Below are positions 46,710 to 55,880 of a DNA stretch of 64,000 nt, piece after piece. Each line of letters opens with the position of its first letter. Position 1 is the stretch's first letter. Made by a program: the position numbers and the translations under genes. The notes below the pieces were generated by a model. The model ran no database searches. It saw nothing but the letters and a program-made list of their open reading frames with translations, and was not told the origin of the DNA. Source of the DNA: Sphingomonas phyllosphaerae (GTDB lineage Bacteria > Pseudomonadota > Alphaproteobacteria > Sphingomonadales > Sphingomonadaceae); contig JAQIJC010000001.1 in assembly GCA_036946405.1 (NCBI GenBank), positions 367,501 through 431,500 of the forward strand. Reading direction: 5' to 3'.

Positions 46710-49054
46710 TCCTCGTCTCCGATATTGCTGAAACCGATCAGCACGTGGGCTCCACATTGGCCCGGCAGCTCATGGCCGAGCGAATGCGATCGGTGCCCAC
46801 CTACGATATCGGGCAGTCAGTGCTGGATTGGCTCGATGCAGACAATCGCATCATCGTTGTCGATGGCCTCGACCGCGCCGGAGCTAAAGTCCGCCCGAAA
46901 CTGGCGGAATGGATCGACAACACCATCAATTTGCTCAGGGGAACGACGAATAAACTGGTTCTTACCTCTCGCCCGGAAAGCTGGAATCTGCTCGCCAGGC
47001 GCTCAAGCGAACTGCTCGGAGAGATTTATTTAAACTCGGGTGAGGGGCAACCTATTCCTGTCAGCGTCAGACTGGGGCAGATCACTTTAAAGGAGAGAGC
47101 CGGGCTCTATCAGGCGTACGGCATAGAGCCGAGCCGGCAACCAGGTCGTGCACTCACCGCTCCATCGCTGATCCGGCAGCTCGCTCACCTACAAGCGGGT
47201 CGGCAAGGCGAGACCATCTCGCGAGCGGATATTCTGGAGAAGGAACTGGCGGCGCTGAGAATCGAGCTGGAAGATGCAGACGTCGGCGAATCCGCGGTGC
47301 CACTGCTGCTCGCTCGACTGCAGGAACAGCTGGCGGAGACGGGTGAGGGATGGATCGAGCTCAAAAGACTGATCGCCGAACCCGGCAACCTTCAGCCAGC
47401 AGTAGATTACCTCCTGCGCCGCAATCTGGCGTCGCTCTCAACAACCGCTTGCGACATCCGTCTCGAGCCCGACGACGTCATCGAGGCGATGATGGCCAAA
47501 GGTCTCGACGTGTCCAAGGCTATCTCGCACCTGACAGCCGGCCGTCGGCATCCTCTCCTCATGGGAGCCATGTCTCTCATGGTGGCAGGCATTGAAGAGG
47601 CCTCCCTTGACGGCGCGAGATCAGTGATCAAGCAGATCCTTGATTCACAAAAATCCACAAACTTGCGATTGAACATAATTTTCAGGTTGGCGACCGACCT
47701 CCGAAACTTCTCCACAGTTCGATCCATAATGGAGTCCGAATTATTAAAATTCAAAAGATCGAACCATTTGACTTACGGATGCGAAATTGAAGACTTCTTT
47801 GGCGAAAGCACTGCCCCCGTAGCCGACCTCCTTGAGATAATCTGGATTCTCATTGATGGTGAGGATGCTAAGGATTGGCGCAGCCTGTATTGGTTTGAAC
47901 CCAAGTATCCTGGCCGCTTGATCACACCGGTGACGCGGGCCCTGACGGGCATGGTCAAGCGCTCGCCGACAGCCGCCCTGCCCTTCCTGCTCGAACGTTC
48001 CCGGTCGGATAGCACTCTGCAAGTCGAAGCGGCAACTTTCCTCCTCCGCGAAGCCGCTTTGCTAGCACCCTTGGAGACGCTTCGCGCCTCATATGCGCAC
48101 TCGCGCAGCTTCGGCCCGGTCATGTTCAAGCAGATCATGATGTCGATACCGGGACCGGCGCTCGAGTTCCTCGCCTTTGAGGAAGTCGGAGACATGAACC
48201 GTAGGAATGTTGCCGAGTGGGCCTACTTCCTCTCGATGGGCAGCAGGCCAACGGAGCGACCAGGCAGCGTCGATCCTGCGGTAATCGTCAAGGCATTGGA
48301 TGCCCTGCTTGACGGTCCCTGGAGGGATGACGAGCGGGTCATCCTCCTCATCGGGCGGCTTTCGGCGAGGGCGGACGACGATTTAAGATGCGACCTCATC
48401 AGTCGCTGGGACGCCGTACCGCCTGCCCAATTCTGGGAAGCGTTCCGTGTCGCTGGAGAGGGACGAATGGCTCTCTTGGAGCGCTTCATGTTCGTATCGC
48501 ACGATCAGAGACGGCACGAAGCGGCTCTGAATCCATTTTCACCAGGCCCGCTCGCTAATGGCGAATTGGACGCGATTGTCGACCTCCTTCGCCGATATCG
48601 CCTGTTGGGGGTCGAGCAGGAGGTGCTTGTGGCCAAGGCGGTCGAATGGCTGCTGTTCGCGGAGGAATTGCGCTCCTCTGGCCGTGAGGCGATGGACGAA
48701 CTGGCGATGGAGATCGCGAACTCGGTTAACGGTGAAGCGCGCCTACAACTGATCTACTATGCTGCTGGCGCATCTTCCGGAGCGATGCCTGCTATCCGGA
48801 GACGCAGGGAAGCGCTTCTTGTCGCGCTCGTCGCCATTGAAGATGGCTCGAATCTTCGCGAGCTCTTGTTGAAGCTCGCGGAGGTACACCGCATACGGCC
48901 CGAACACGTACGGCATGGCATGAAGCTCGTAGCTTCGCTCGGCTGGGACCGGGTTGAGGCTGAGCTGCAGGAGATCGAACTTCTGCCGTTCGTCACCGAT
49001 TACCTCGAACGATTACGCGATCATCATGCTTATAAACCGGCCGATGGGACGTAG
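46610..49054 (+). CDS. C-terminal half of STAND/NACHT-like NTPase with helical repeats
   Basis: From about 46688 this frame continues the upstream gene: HYAVEVILVSDIAE, Walker B NRIIVVDGLDRAG (Asp pair followed by a basic residue), sensor-like TNKLVLTSRPESWNLLARR, then a winged-helix-like zone. The last ~500 residues are an alpha-helical repeat region likely to sense a ligand. This layout is that of NLR-like STAND NTPases (Avs, bNACHT) with an N-terminal nuclease effector. The first ~27 residues of the frame read from ATG 46610 overlap the upstream gene out of frame and are not natural. Confidence 0.78.
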   Translation: MPRLLADRCLRPRQVQLGMQSPDGSPSHYAVEVILVSDIAETDQHVGSTLARQLMAERMRSVPTYDIGQSVLDWLDADNRIIVVDGLDRAGAKVRPKLAEWIDNTINLLRGTTNKLVLTSRPESWNLLARRSSELLGEIYLNSGEGQPIPVSVRLGQITLKERAGLYQAYGIEPSRQPGRALTAPSLIRQLAHLQAGRQGETISRADILEKELAALRIELEDADVGESAVPLLLARLQEQLAETGEGWIELKRLIAEPGNLQPAVDYLLRRNLASLSTTACDIRLEPDDVIEAMMAKGLDVSKAISHLTAGRRHPLLMGAMSLMVAGIEEASLDGARSVIKQILDSQKSTNLRLNIIFRLATDLRNFSTVRSIMESELLKFKRSNHLTYGCEIEDFFGESTAPVADLLEIIWILIDGEDAKDWRSLYWFEPKYPGRLITPVTRALTGMVKRSPTAALPFLLERSRSDSTLQVEAATFLLREAALLAPLETLRASYAHSRSFGPVMFKQIMMSIPGPALEFLAFEEVGDMNRRNVAEWAYFLSMGSRPTERPGSVDPAVIVKALDALLDGPWRDDERVILLIGRLSARADDDLRCDLISRWDAVPPAQFWEAFRVAGEGRMALLERFMFVSHDQRRHEAALNPFSPGPLANGELDAIVDLLRRYRLLGVEQEVLVAKAVEWLLFAEELRSSGREAMDELAMEIANSVNGEARLQLIYYAAGASSGAMPAIRRRREALLVALVAIEDGSNLRELLLKLAEVHRIRPEHVRHGMKLVASLGWDRVEAELQEIELLPFVTDYLERLRDHHAYKPADGT

Positions 49055-49699
49055 TCGCATGATCTTCCTGGATCGCTCCAGTGCGGCTCGGTGGTAAAGC
49101 TTCGATATTCCAATCGATCGTATATGATCATGTCTCTGGTGAAGACTTCGCAACGAGCTGCGCCTAGCGCTACGATCGTGAGAGTGGCGCTAAGAACGAC
49201 TGGGAGTTTCGACAATAGATGCGCCTCCGGCGCGAAGCTGCTGCGGAATCTACATTAAATGCTACCGAAGGAGTTTGCGGCGGCACACTGGGCTACGCGT
49301 TGCAAACATCCCTTTGAGCCGGACATGCTCGCAGTTTACTTCGCTCAGAGGCTCGGTAGGCTCGTCGAGGCTGCGCTTATCGGCTATGATGGTATGCGTC
49401 CGGCCTAAGCCATCGCAGCCGAAAAGCAGCCCTTCCGCAGTCATTTAACCTCAAACGCCCGATGGAGTGCCAGAACCCGCTGTCGCTAACGTCTGCAATT
49501 TGGCCCAGACTTTAACAATGTCGCTCGCGGCACTCCTGCCGGGCAACAGCCGATCGGCCCATGCGCGAGCAGACACGCCGAGGCGCGGTGATCTCATTTG
49601 GAAAGTCGTACTATGGCTAAGAACGCACCGACCGCACCAGCGGCTGCGACGAACACAGACAGGAAGAGATCGCCGATCAGGTCGATAGGCTCTGTCATA
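49055..49699. other. Low-content stretch with two possible small ORFs
   Basis: No confident gene is present. On the minus strand, 49030-49215 could encode a 61-residue exported peptide (N-terminus SKLPVVLSATLTIVALGAARC, lipobox-like), and 49262-49444 a 60-residue peptide. Neither has a recognised family. The right part merges into IS debris. Confidence 0.35.
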
Positions 49700-49895
49700 T
49701 CGTCGCATTGTGGTCGGCAATGAACGCGCTGCGCGCCTTTGCTCTGGGCAGACCAAACTGGACCTTTGCCAGTGACGACTGTGGTGTGAGCGCGCCGCGG
49801 CCATGTACACGCTGCTGAAAACCTGCCGGCTCAACGCGGTGAATCGGCAGGAGTGGCTTGCCGACGTGCTTGATCGCATCGGAAAGGGTCATCCC
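49700..49895 (+). pseudogene. IS66-family transposase C-terminal remnant
   Basis: Translating across a frameshift gives NALRAFALGRPNWTFASDD, then ERAAAMYTLLKTCRLNAVNR and EWLADVLDRIGKGHP. This is the well-conserved C-terminal IS66_C block of IS66 TnpC transposases. The rest of the gene is missing and the frame is broken near 49785. It runs directly into an IS3 remnant. Confidence 0.72.
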
Positions 49896-50064
49896 CTCAA
49901 GCGCGACTATGTCCGGGGAAACCTGCGCCCGACGCTCGAACCGTCATCGAGCACCTGCCTGCCTGGCTGGATCACTACAACGAGGTCAACCCGCACAAGG
50001 CGCTGGGCTACCGGTCGCCCCGCGAGTCCATCAACCAAATTCGCGACGCCCCGTCAGGCATTTA
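49893..50064 (+). pseudogene. IS3-family transposase (OrfB) C-terminal remnant
   Basis: Translating across a one-base shift near 49930 gives LKRDYVRGNLRP, then DARTVIEHLPAWLDHYNEVN and PHKALGYRSPRESI, ending at TAG 50062-50064. This is the C-terminal end of an IS3-family integrase-type transposase, including the last catalytic region context. Only ~55 residues remain, fused to IS66 debris, which shows repeated IS activity in the island. Confidence 0.75.
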
Positions 50065-50115
50065 GGGGGCAACAACATCGATCGTCTCAAGTGTCGGCTT
50101 GTGGGCGAAAGCCGA

Positions 50116-50898
50116 TCAACGCAGCAGATTGTTAAGGTACGTCGCCAGCCGCACGCCGCCTTTCTCCAGCTGCAGCTCCAGCCGCGGTGTGTTGTCGTAG
50201 ACGTAGCGATAGCTGAGCGCCGTGTCGCCGGCCGGCGGGTATATCTGATCGCGGACCGCGACATTGTCGGCCAGCCACACCGCCGGATCGGCCGACGACC
50301 ACGCCTTCAAGTCGGCGGGGGTGATGCGCGCGTTCAGCCACGTCGACAGCTCCCAGAATGACAGCTGCTCGTCGTCGACCAGCAGCGAATCCCAGACGCT
50401 GTGCAGGTTGGTCGGCTTCCCGAACCACGTCACCTTGCGGCCGTTGCCGCCGCGATCGGTGCCGTTGCCGCTGTGGAGCGGCTGCGCGAGATCGCCGCAG
50501 ATATGGATGATGAAGCGCAACGCCATGCGCTTATTCTCGGCCGACTCCTTGCGGTCGCGCAGCGTGGCGCTGAACCGCTTCAGCGCGGTGACCGCGTCGC
50601 CCTCCGCCGGCGCCCCGACCTCGGCATAGATCTTGCCGGCTGGGATGGTCACGTAATGCCATGCGCTGGCGGTATTCTGCCAGAACGGCGCGGGATCAGA
50701 CTTCATGAAGTCGGGCCAGTTCGACGCCTCGGCCATCGTTTCGGTGCCGAGGATGCGCTTCACCGCGGCGCGCGCCTTGCTGCTAAGATGCGCGTCGGCG
50801 ATCTGGCCGACGACGCGGTGGCCGGTTTTCCCCCACGCAAAGGCGGGGGAGGGCGAAAGGGCGCCGGCGGCGGCGCAGAAGGCCAAGAAAGTACGCAT
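50116..50898 (-). CDS. Secreted S1/P1-family nuclease
   Basis: This 260-residue protein has a signal peptide (MRTFLAFCAAAGALSPSPAFA) whose cleavage exposes W22, the N-terminal Trp that binds zinc in S1/P1 nucleases. Further zinc ligands are visible in GKTGHRVVGQIAD, SNWPDFMKS, ASAWHYVTIP, FIIHICGDLAQPLHSG (His and Asp) and NLHSVWDSLL. These Zn3 enzymes cleave single-stranded DNA and RNA in the periplasm or outside. The long frame to 51459 is spurious. It stands alone after the IS debris, transcribed on the minus strand, and may be ordinary nutrient-scavenging cargo. Confidence 0.93.
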   Translation of the reverse strand: MRTFLAFCAAAGALSPSPAFAWGKTGHRVVGQIADAHLSSKARAAVKRILGTETMAEASNWPDFMKSDPAPFWQNTASAWHYVTIPAGKIYAEVGAPAEGDAVTALKRFSATLRDRKESAENKRMALRFIIHICGDLAQPLHSGNGTDRGGNGRKVTWFGKPTNLHSVWDSLLVDDEQLSFWELSTWLNARITPADLKAWSSADPAVWLADNVAVRDQIYPPAGDTALSYRYVYDNTPRLELQLEKGGVRLATYLNNLLR

Positions 50899-51190
50899 GC
50901 CGCGCGCTTGACGCGCCAAGGTGGCGCTTTCGTGTCCGTTCTTTCGATAGTCCTCTCGTCGAGCTATCCGCGCGCTTGCGGGTACACCGCGAGTATTATG
51001 GGGAATGTGGGGCGATCGGCGCAGAGGCAGAGCGGGGACCGGGGCGGAGGATGTCTCCGCCTCAATGTCCAGCATAGATGGAAGCGGAGCAAAGGCTCCG
51101 AAAGGAGGGCGGCTGGTGCCGCCGCGACCAGCTTCCCCCTTCCTCAAGAAGACCTGAGATTCAGGAACCCTGTCGCTGGACAGATAGCGC

Positions 51191-52093
51191 CTATGGTGCC
51201 GCAGCGCGCACGGCCGCCTGATGTGCCCCGACGCCGGCCAAGACGCCAGCGGCAGAGGCAAGCGTGGCATTGTGCATTGGCATGGCCGCATCACCCGCCG
51301 CCCAGACGCCGGGTACCGTGGTGGCGCCCCATTGGTCGACCTTGACGTAGGGGCCGGTAGGCCCACCCTCGTGCGCGCACCCGAGTAGGTCCGCGAGCGG
51401 CGACGCGGGTCTGGTGTGCGGTGCCGTAAATACAGCCGCCAACTGTACGAAGCGTCCATCGGCCAGCCGCACGCCGCTCAATGCGGGTGCCTCGCCAAGC
51501 AGCTCGACGACGGGTGTTCGCTCGACGATGATGCCCCGCGCGGTTAGGGCCTGGAGATCAGCTGCCTCCGGCTCGAACTCGCCCTGCGTGAAATAGGTGG
51601 TCGGCCCCCAATCGGGAACGAGGATGGCTTGATGAGCCGACAGGGGATGGGACGCAATGACGCCGAGTGGATGATCGCTCATCTCGTATCCGTGGCAATA
51701 GGGGCAATGAAGCACGGTTGCGCCCCACCGCTCCCTCATCCCGGCGATTGTCGGCAATTCGTCGGCCACACCGGTCGCCAGAACAAGGCGTCGGGCGAGG
51801 CGCTCGCCGCCCGTGCCAAGCCCGACCGCAAAGCCATCCTTGATCGCCGAAGCGCTGCCAGCCTCGCCGGTCAGGATCTCCACTGTGGGGTAGCGGAGGA
51901 GCTGGCTCTTGGCATCCCGCATGATTGCAAAAGGAGCGCGTCCGTCCTGCCCTAGAAAGCCGTGCGCTGCGTCGGCGAAGCGATTGCGGGGCAACGCGGC
52001 GTCGATCACCAAAACATGCTGGCGTGCACGCGCGAGTTGGAGCGCTGCTGACAGGCCCGCGAAGCTGCCACCAACCACGATAACGTCGTACAT
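51191..52093 (-). CDS. Thioredoxin-reductase-like NAD(P)/FAD oxidoreductase
   Basis: The ~300-residue flavoprotein has the FAD motif YDVIVVGGSFAGLSAALQLA, a redox CPYC pair near 133 (LHCPYCHGYE) and the C-terminal VPGVWAAGDAA motif of thioredoxin reductase-like enzymes. ATG 52093 with AGGA six bases upstream was chosen over the TTG at 52096. It is divergent from an Rrf2 regulator with a palindrome between them, a pairing common in proteobacteria. It probably reduces a small thiol or responds to redox stress; the partner is unknown. Confidence 0.9.
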   Translation of the reverse strand: MYDVIVVGGSFAGLSAALQLARARQHVLVIDAALPRNRFADAAHGFLGQDGRAPFAIMRDAKSQLLRYPTVEILTGEAGSASAIKDGFAVGLGTGGERLARRLVLATGVADELPTIAGMRERWGATVLHCPYCHGYEMSDHPLGVIASHPLSAHQAILVPDWGPTTYFTQGEFEPEAADLQALTARGIIVERTPVVELLGEAPALSGVRLADGRFVQLAAVFTAPHTRPASPLADLLGCAHEGGPTGPYVKVDQWGATTVPGVWAAGDAAMPMHNATLASAAGVLAGVGAHQAAVRAAAP

Positions 52094-52104
52094 CAACCAT
52101 CCTC

Positions 52105-52125
52105 ATGTAATCTCGGGTGTTACAT
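52105..52125. promoter_or_regulatory. Probable Rrf2 operator
   Basis: A perfect inverted repeat ATGTAA-N9-TTACAT lies 11 bases upstream of the oxidoreductase start, within the 102-base divergent gap. A further half site GTTACAT is at 52157-52163, closer to the Rrf2 gene. Rrf2-family repressors bind such symmetric sites, so autoregulation and control of the oxidoreductase are likely. Confidence 0.6.
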
Positions 52126-52195
52126 AAAGCCCGTATCCGATATTGCAACATCGCAGGTTACATGACACCTTGGCTATGACGGAGAATGAGCGGTC

Positions 52196-52663
52196 ATGGA
52201 CGCGCGCCTATCGAGAATGCTGCACTTGCTCATCCACATGGGCAGGATGGAGGGACCGCTGACGTCGGAGGCTGCGGCAATGATGCTCGGGACCAACCCC
52301 GTGGTCGTGCGCCGGACCATGGCAGGGCTGCGTGAGGTCGGCATCGTCAGCTCGACCAGGGGGCATGGCGGCGGATGGTCGCTGACCCGTGCTCTTGACG
52401 ATCTTACCATGCTCGACGTGCATCAAGCGCTGGGCGAGAACCGCATCTTCGCGCTGGGTCCCGCCGATCCTAACGCAACCTGCCTAGTAGAACAGGCCGT
52501 CAACGGCTCTCTGGAGAGCGCACTGCGCGAGGCTGAGGCCTTGCTATTCCGACGTCTGTCCGAGGTGACCCTGGCGGACATCGCGGCGGACTTCGACCAC
52601 CGCCTGGCGGAAATGGCGCCAGAAGAGCTCGCAATGCGAGGGCACGGCGTGTCTACCACCTAG
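52196..52663 (+). CDS. Rrf2-family transcriptional regulator
   Basis: The 155-residue protein has the Rrf2 winged helix: RLSRMLHLLIHMG, LTSEAAAMMLGTNPVVVRRT, MAGLREVGIVSSTRGHGGGW, SLTRALDDLTMLDVHQALGE. It has a single Cys (NATCLVEQAV) rather than the three-cysteine cluster of IscR or NsrR, so it is closer to YwnA-type members that sense redox through one cysteine or a ligand. It is divergent from the FAD oxidoreductase, its likely target. Confidence 0.92.
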   Translation: MDARLSRMLHLLIHMGRMEGPLTSEAAAMMLGTNPVVVRRTMAGLREVGIVSSTRGHGGGWSLTRALDDLTMLDVHQALGENRIFALGPADPNATCLVEQAVNGSLESALREAEALLFRRLSEVTLADIAADFDHRLAEMAPEELAMRGHGVSTT

Positions 52664-52950
52664 CGGGTTAGGTTTACCTCAATCGACTTCGAGGCCGGGC
52701 GAAAGAAACGAAGGGTTGCTCCGCCTGGCTGTCCGAAAAGTCCAAGATTGGTGAAAAGCTGCCAGTTGCAAATCGTGCGTTTACGAACTTTGCGAGATAA
52801 GCTTAATCGAAAATCGATATCCATGCGCCTGACATTCGTTAAGCGCGTCGTTCCGCCGATGAAAACTAACTTGTTTGATGATCTGATTCCAGCCGAGCCA
52901 GCTCGCGCATCGACGGCAACGTGTTGTAAGAAGACGGAAAGGAGCCAATA

Positions 52951-53343
52951 ATGCGCTTGACCCCATTGTCGCTGGTGCCGGTGACGATCTGCTTGGCTTT
53001 TTCTGAGAATGCGACAGCAAGCCAGCGAACGATCACGCTGATTTGCAGGATTGAAACGGTCGAGCATCTCAATTGCGGTGGAGGCCTTCGTCCACCGAAC
53101 GCTGCGCCACCAGACTGCAGCAACTTTATCGCCGACCGATTACTCGGAATCCGAACCAAGACGATACTAGTCCCTTTGCGTAACTTCCGCAACGATGGAT
53201 CGGTTTACTACATCGAAGACGGTGCGATTATCGAGGGTGACCGGCGGCGAATTCTTTATCGCTCGATCCCAAATCTTTATACGGACGCGGCCGGGTCGTC
53301 GAACGACACAGGTAGCTGCAAGACCGCACGGTCTCGACGCTGA
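52951..53343 (+). CDS. Small exported hypothetical protein
   Basis: AAAGGAG sits at good spacing before ATG 52951. The 130-residue product has a possible signal peptide (MRLTPLSLVPVTICLAFSENATA) and two cysteines in the first half (LICRIETVEHLNCGGG). No family is recognised. The ribosome site is the main support. Confidence 0.5.
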   Translation: MRLTPLSLVPVTICLAFSENATASQRTITLICRIETVEHLNCGGGLRPPNAAPPDCSNFIADRLLGIRTKTILVPLRNFRNDGSVYYIEDGAIIEGDRRRILYRSIPNLYTDAAGSSNDTGSCKTARSRR

Positions 53344-53537
53344 GGGACCGACGATCGCTTGCACAGCGCAGTTGCAGAGATGCTGCCACATTGTTGTTCG
53401 GCAGCAGGGCAGCGTTGGTTATCAGGCAGCGACGGTCATCTAGAGAACAAGGGAACCAACGGTCGGTGCGGCACGCATCGTGTTAATGCATCACATACTC
53501 GACGAATGTCCGCGGTTGGGCGAAAGCGGCCATGTCG

Positions 53538-54701
53538 CTATGTTCGGCCAAAAACCCCGACAGCATCTGCAACCCGCCAACGGTACCAAATGCCATCTCT
53601 CACAAGATGCAGCACATCGCCCCTACCCGTGAGCAGCGCCGGTCGCTCCCAAATGAAATGCTCGACAAGCGTCGAGTGCTCATGCCCTGTTGAAATACGC
53701 TCGACGAGTGGCAACCGCCAAGAAGCAAGCATCCCCACCTCTTCACCTTGACCGTCGCCACCCAACTCAACCAGCGCAAGCCGCGCGGCGTCGTCTCCGT
53801 AACCGCCCGCTAGCAATGCGTAGCGGCCGTCCGTAGCAATTGCATTCACTCCAGACAGTTCGTTGCGCCACCATCGGGCTGGTTGGCCGGGACGTAGGTA
53901 AAGGAGCGGAAATTCCGTGTAGGGGCACACCCACGCCCCATCCTCAGTTACCGTCATCGCATAAACATCGGCCAGGAACCCGACATCCTCTGGCACTGGC
54001 CCGACCGGCAGCGTCGCGCCATCTGCGGCAAAGCAGGCCGCAACCATCGCCGTCCGATCGATAGTTTCTGGGAAGCGGTCCATGTTGCCGAGGATGCCCT
54101 CGTCGAACCAACCAACCCAAATACGGTCCGCAAGATCGACGGCTAGGTACTCGATAGCGTCGCCGAGATGGATGCGTGCGAGCAACGTACCATCAGGCGC
54201 GAAAAACCGACCGTTGGGCTCGTCGTGCCCATTCGTGGCGGCGATCAACCAGCGACCGTCCGGAAACCTGGCGAGTGCGAGCGAGGGGCTTTCGAGCGGC
54301 ACAGTCGGGCCGACATGGAGCGCCTTGCCGTCAAACCGCCATAGGCGGGCGGTACCACGGGCCGCCACCGCTTGCGGCCGCTCCGTCAAGTCAGCCACAA
54401 CCGGTTCGGTCTCCTGCCGCCGCACCCGCGCCCAAGCGCCTGAGAGATCGACATCGGTGGCCATTAGGCCGAGAGATCCGTCCGGCAGCACTGCCATCGT
54501 TACGAGCTGCCAACCAGCGAGCAACGGCGGGAGCCGCGCGAGTGAGTGAGGAAGGTTTGTCGCTTGCACTAGGTAACGATTGAGCGCTTTGTGGAGCGGC
54601 GGCAAGGGGCAGTCTGGCGGAAGGTTCTTTCCAGTGACCGCCGGGCGGTACATCCGATAGTTGGCGTCAGCAGAATGTCTGCTTTCGGGCCCGAGGTCCA
54701 T
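53538..54701 (-). CDS. Uncharacterised beta-propeller-like protein
   Basis: The 387-residue protein shows repeated strand motifs ending in W or G (WQLVTMAVLPDGSLGLMATD, SLALARFPDGRWLIAATNGH, EYLAVDLADRIWVGWFDEG, VYAMTVTEDGAWVCPY), suggesting a six- or seven-bladed propeller. There is no signal peptide or catalytic motif. ATG 54653 (MYRPAVTGK) is an alternative start. It is isolated, with no operon partner, between the hypothetical exported protein and the LysR gene. Confidence 0.7.
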   Translation of the reverse strand: MDLGPESRHSADANYRMYRPAVTGKNLPPDCPLPPLHKALNRYLVQATNLPHSLARLPPLLAGWQLVTMAVLPDGSLGLMATDVDLSGAWARVRRQETEPVVADLTERPQAVAARGTARLWRFDGKALHVGPTVPLESPSLALARFPDGRWLIAATNGHDEPNGRFFAPDGTLLARIHLGDAIEYLAVDLADRIWVGWFDEGILGNMDRFPETIDRTAMVAACFAADGATLPVGPVPEDVGFLADVYAMTVTEDGAWVCPYTEFPLLYLRPGQPARWWRNELSGVNAIATDGRYALLAGGYGDDAARLALVELGGDGQGEEVGMLASWRLPLVERISTGHEHSTLVEHFIWERPALLTGRGDVLHLVRDGIWYRWRVADAVGVFGRT

Positions 54702-55076
54702 TCCTCCGGGTGACCGCTAAGGGGCGACAACGATAGAGCTGCTTTTAAAGCTGTGCGGTTCACCCCGAACGCATACCACTTTCTTGGACTTTATGACGAA
54801 CTCAGCGAATATGCACCTCCAAACGACAACGGCAGCGCATCCTCGTTGGCCCGTTTTGACCGAAACGGGCGCTCTGCGATCTTCACGTCCGGGGACGAAG
54901 CATCCACAGGCGGGCCTGAACGTCATCGAGGCGCTAAACACCAGACTGGTGCTGAGAATCAACGCATAGACCGTCCTACTGGATAGCTCCAGATTGATAG
55001 GCCCATGCAGGAATGCATCAAGCGGCCAGAGGCGGCCGGCCGCTCCTGCAAGTCGAATTTGGTCGAATTGACGTTC
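54702..55076. other. Intergenic region without recognised content
   Basis: About 375 bases separate the propeller-like gene and the LysR gene. Only short overlapping frames without family resemblance are seen, and no repeat or hairpin stands out. Confidence 0.4.
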
Positions 55077-55880
55077 TCAATTGACGACGCTCAACAGCAG
55101 ATCCAGCAGTCGTCTAGCGGCGGGCGATGCGTCCTTGCTGCACCAGGCGAACATGTCATGGTATTCCGGATCCCGGGCGGCCGGCACTCTAACCAACCTT
55201 CCTTCATAGCACGCCGAGGAAACGACGTAGTCGGGCAGCATGGCCAAGCCGAGACCCGCGGCAGCCGCAACGGCCACCGCATTCAAGTCTGGCAATTCTA
55301 ACGTAGGAACGGGCACTGCCCCTTTGATCCCGATGACGATCCGTCGATCGACGTTACCGAGCCTCTCCGTCTCGGCACGTTCGCGCAGATAGTCTGGCGA
55401 TGCGCATAGAACCGTCGCCGTTCGGAAGATGACCCTGGCATCTTGTTGCTCTATGGCCGCGATGTGAATGTCCGCCCTCTCCGGGCTCTCCGCAGAGCCA
55501 CCGTCGACCATGCGGATGGCAGGCACTCCGGGGATTGAGCCGAGACGACTGAGCGCCGGTACCAGTTTATAGGCGATGACCGCTTGGTCCGCGAGTACGG
55601 TGACGCTTTCAATGGCCTCTCCAGGCTTCACCGATGCATCCAGTTCGTCGAGGGCAGCGAGCAACACGCGGGCGCGTCGAGCGTATTCCAGCCCCACGAT
55701 CGTTGGTTCAAGTCGACGGTTCGTCCGATCAACTAGGGATGCCCCAAGGCGCCGCTCGAGATCGGTGAGACGACGGCTCACGGCGGATTTGGCTATGCCA
55801 AGCCGGACGGCGGCCGCGTTGATCCCGCCGGCGTCGAGTATGGCGAGATATGTGCTCAGGTCTTCGAATTTGTCAGGCAC
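55077..55880 (-). CDS. LysR-family transcriptional regulator
   Basis: From GTG 55880 the protein has a LysR helix-turn-helix (FEDLSTYLAILDAGGINAAA, RLGIAKSAVSRRLTDLERRL) and a type 2 periplasmic-binding-like effector domain to the end (AVAAAAGLGLAMLPDYVVSS). Upstream in-frame sequence to 56126 is low-quality and is excluded, because LysR proteins begin near the HTH. No obvious divergent target gene lies next to it, so its regulon is unknown. Confidence 0.88.
   Translation of the reverse strand: MPDKFEDLSTYLAILDAGGINAAAVRLGIAKSAVSRRLTDLERRLGASLVDRTNRRLEPTIVGLEYARRARVLLAALDELDASVKPGEAIESVTVLADQAVIAYKLVPALSRLGSIPGVPAIRMVDGGSAESPERADIHIAAIEQQDARVIFRTATVLCASPDYLRERAETERLGNVDRRIVIGIKGAVPVPTLELPDLNAVAVAAAAGLGLAMLPDYVVSSACYEGRLVRVPAARDPEYHDMFAWCSKDASPAARRLLDLLLSVVN

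Noticed and set aside
44310..49054. Gasdermin gene expected beside CHAT protease and STAND
   Set aside because: No protein of suitable length and pore-former pattern with a membrane-inserting C-terminal tail was seen nearby; the 205-residue unknown at 42045-42662 does not show it convincingly.
49451..49879. 142-residue minus-strand frame
   Set aside because: It is largely antisense to the IS66 remnant, which has clear homology on the plus strand.
50899..51459. 187-residue extension of the S1/P1 nuclease
   Set aside because: Low-complexity Arg/Pro-rich sequence before a perfect signal peptide at ATG 50898; the mature N-terminal Trp requires the short form.
52660..53067. 135-residue minus-strand frame between Rrf2 and exported hypothetical
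   Set aside because: It overlaps a frame with a good ribosome site and signal peptide on the other strand, and its translation is Arg-rich without motifs.
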